Positions 63,901 to 64,000 of a DNA stretch of 64,000 nucleotides are shown here, piece by piece. Under the pieces are notes generated by a model. The model saw only the letters and a list, made by a program, of their open reading frames with translations, was not told the origin of the DNA and searched no databases. The DNA comes from Marsupella aquatica (Eukaryota; Marchantiophyta). Both the position numbers and the translations under genes were made by a program. Location of the stretch: NCBI GenBank assembly GCA_973895155.1, contig OZ316891.1, positions 23,622,001-23,686,000 of the forward strand. The letters run 5' to 3'. How positions within the stretch are numbered: the first letter of the stretch is position 1; the number at the start of each line of letters is the position of its first letter.

Positions 63901-64000
63901 AGAGCTCGACAAAGAGCTAAGAGCAACCCAGGAGGGGCTACCTTGAAGAAGGAATTGGAGGAAGCCCACAGGGAGCAGGAGGAGGCCAAAAACGAGTTGG
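60902..64000 (+). mobile_element. Element E3, 5' part of an E copy inserted in E2
   Basis: Starts TGTGATGCCTAG at 60902 in the opposite orientation to E2; taaat (60897-60901) is the probable TSD. Its first bases form a near-perfect hairpin (GATgCCTAG / CTAGGaATC). It runs off the right edge. It aligns with 23898 downward in E1. Confidence 0.8.
61017..64000 (+). CDS. E3 coiled-coil protein (partial, decayed)
   Basis: Same protein as E1 (MEPGPRPEVRTLGVKTR). Lesions differ from E1: TGA at 61386-61388 (TGG in E1) and a TGA about 24 bases on (CGA in E1); a 1-base deletion near 63015 (CCCC for CCCCC) that ends the 61404-63029 frame; TAG near 63200 (CAG in E1); TAA near 63365. Positions that are stops in E1 are Gln here. 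So the intact ancestor had one long frame with a basic N-terminus, the FGLPIG segment near 62060, an acidic linker near 62770 and a coiled coil from about 63370 on. Confidence 0.7.

Noticed and set aside
1-64000. CRISPR-like arrays, tRNA genes or bacterial operons
   Set aside because: The tandem arrays have no unique spacers of constant length, I saw no tRNA cloverleaf, and the splice sites and plant-type elements make the DNA eukaryotic.

Overview
The window looks like repeat-packed nuclear DNA from the plant lineage, most likely a large, TE-rich streptophyte genome such as a charophyte alga. The reasons are plant-type Copia and Ty3/gypsy elements, a TGGTATCAGAGC primer-binding site, spliced genes, a DUF8039/DUF7869 transposase and a retroelement carrying a cytosine methyltransferase. 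This is inference; no ordinary host housekeeping gene is visible. Almost all 64 kb is mobile DNA nested inside mobile DNA, and the order of insertion can be read from target-site duplications (TSDs) that rejoin broken reading frames exactly.

Layout. The outermost readable sequence is an interrupted ORF, K, in three pieces: 3086-3510, 48972-49233 and 53224 to about 54030. It is cut by Copia-1 at the left edge, by the 45-kb compound element Ty3-A (3511-48971, TSD TGTG) and by element C1 (49234-53223, TSD AGAAC). Ty3-A lies on the minus strand and encodes gag, protease, a C5-DNA methyltransferase (DNMT), RT, RNase H, integrase and a terminal PHD finger. It has been split by Copia-3 (3921-10238, TSD ATACC), element D (14303-30850, TSD CTTCA, which cuts the DNMT in two) and a 13-kb TIR DNA transposon (34524-47584, TSD CATT). 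D in turn holds E1 (16853-23898, TSD GTGGG), which holds G (18285-20662, TSD CTGAT), and also Copia-2 (25182-30548, TSD CAAAT). To the right of K lie a truncated C-type copy (C2), a second gypsy element Ty3-J (54905-59475) with a Mutator-like MITE in it, and two E copies (E2, E3), one inserted into the other.

Three systems stand out. (1) C, D, E and G look like one undescribed class of element. They start TGTGAyG and usually end GTGACA, make 5-bp TSDs, carry no LTRs and no recognisable RT or transposase. The full ones encode a long coiled-coil protein. All share a two-stem TTCCG/CGGAA box 150-340 bp before the 3' end. (2) Ty3-A carries both a DNA-methylation writer and a PHD-type chromatin reader. 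(3) The 13-kb transposon pairs a DUF8039-DUF7869 transposase with a divergent, intron-containing gene that reads as ParB-like plus amino-methyltransferase-like plus perhaps FCP1-phosphatase-like. Both genes sit beside arrays of an 11+3+11 inverted repeat.

Most coding regions are decayed by scattered stops, mainly CAG to TAG and CGA to TGA, the pattern expected from deamination of methylated cytosine.
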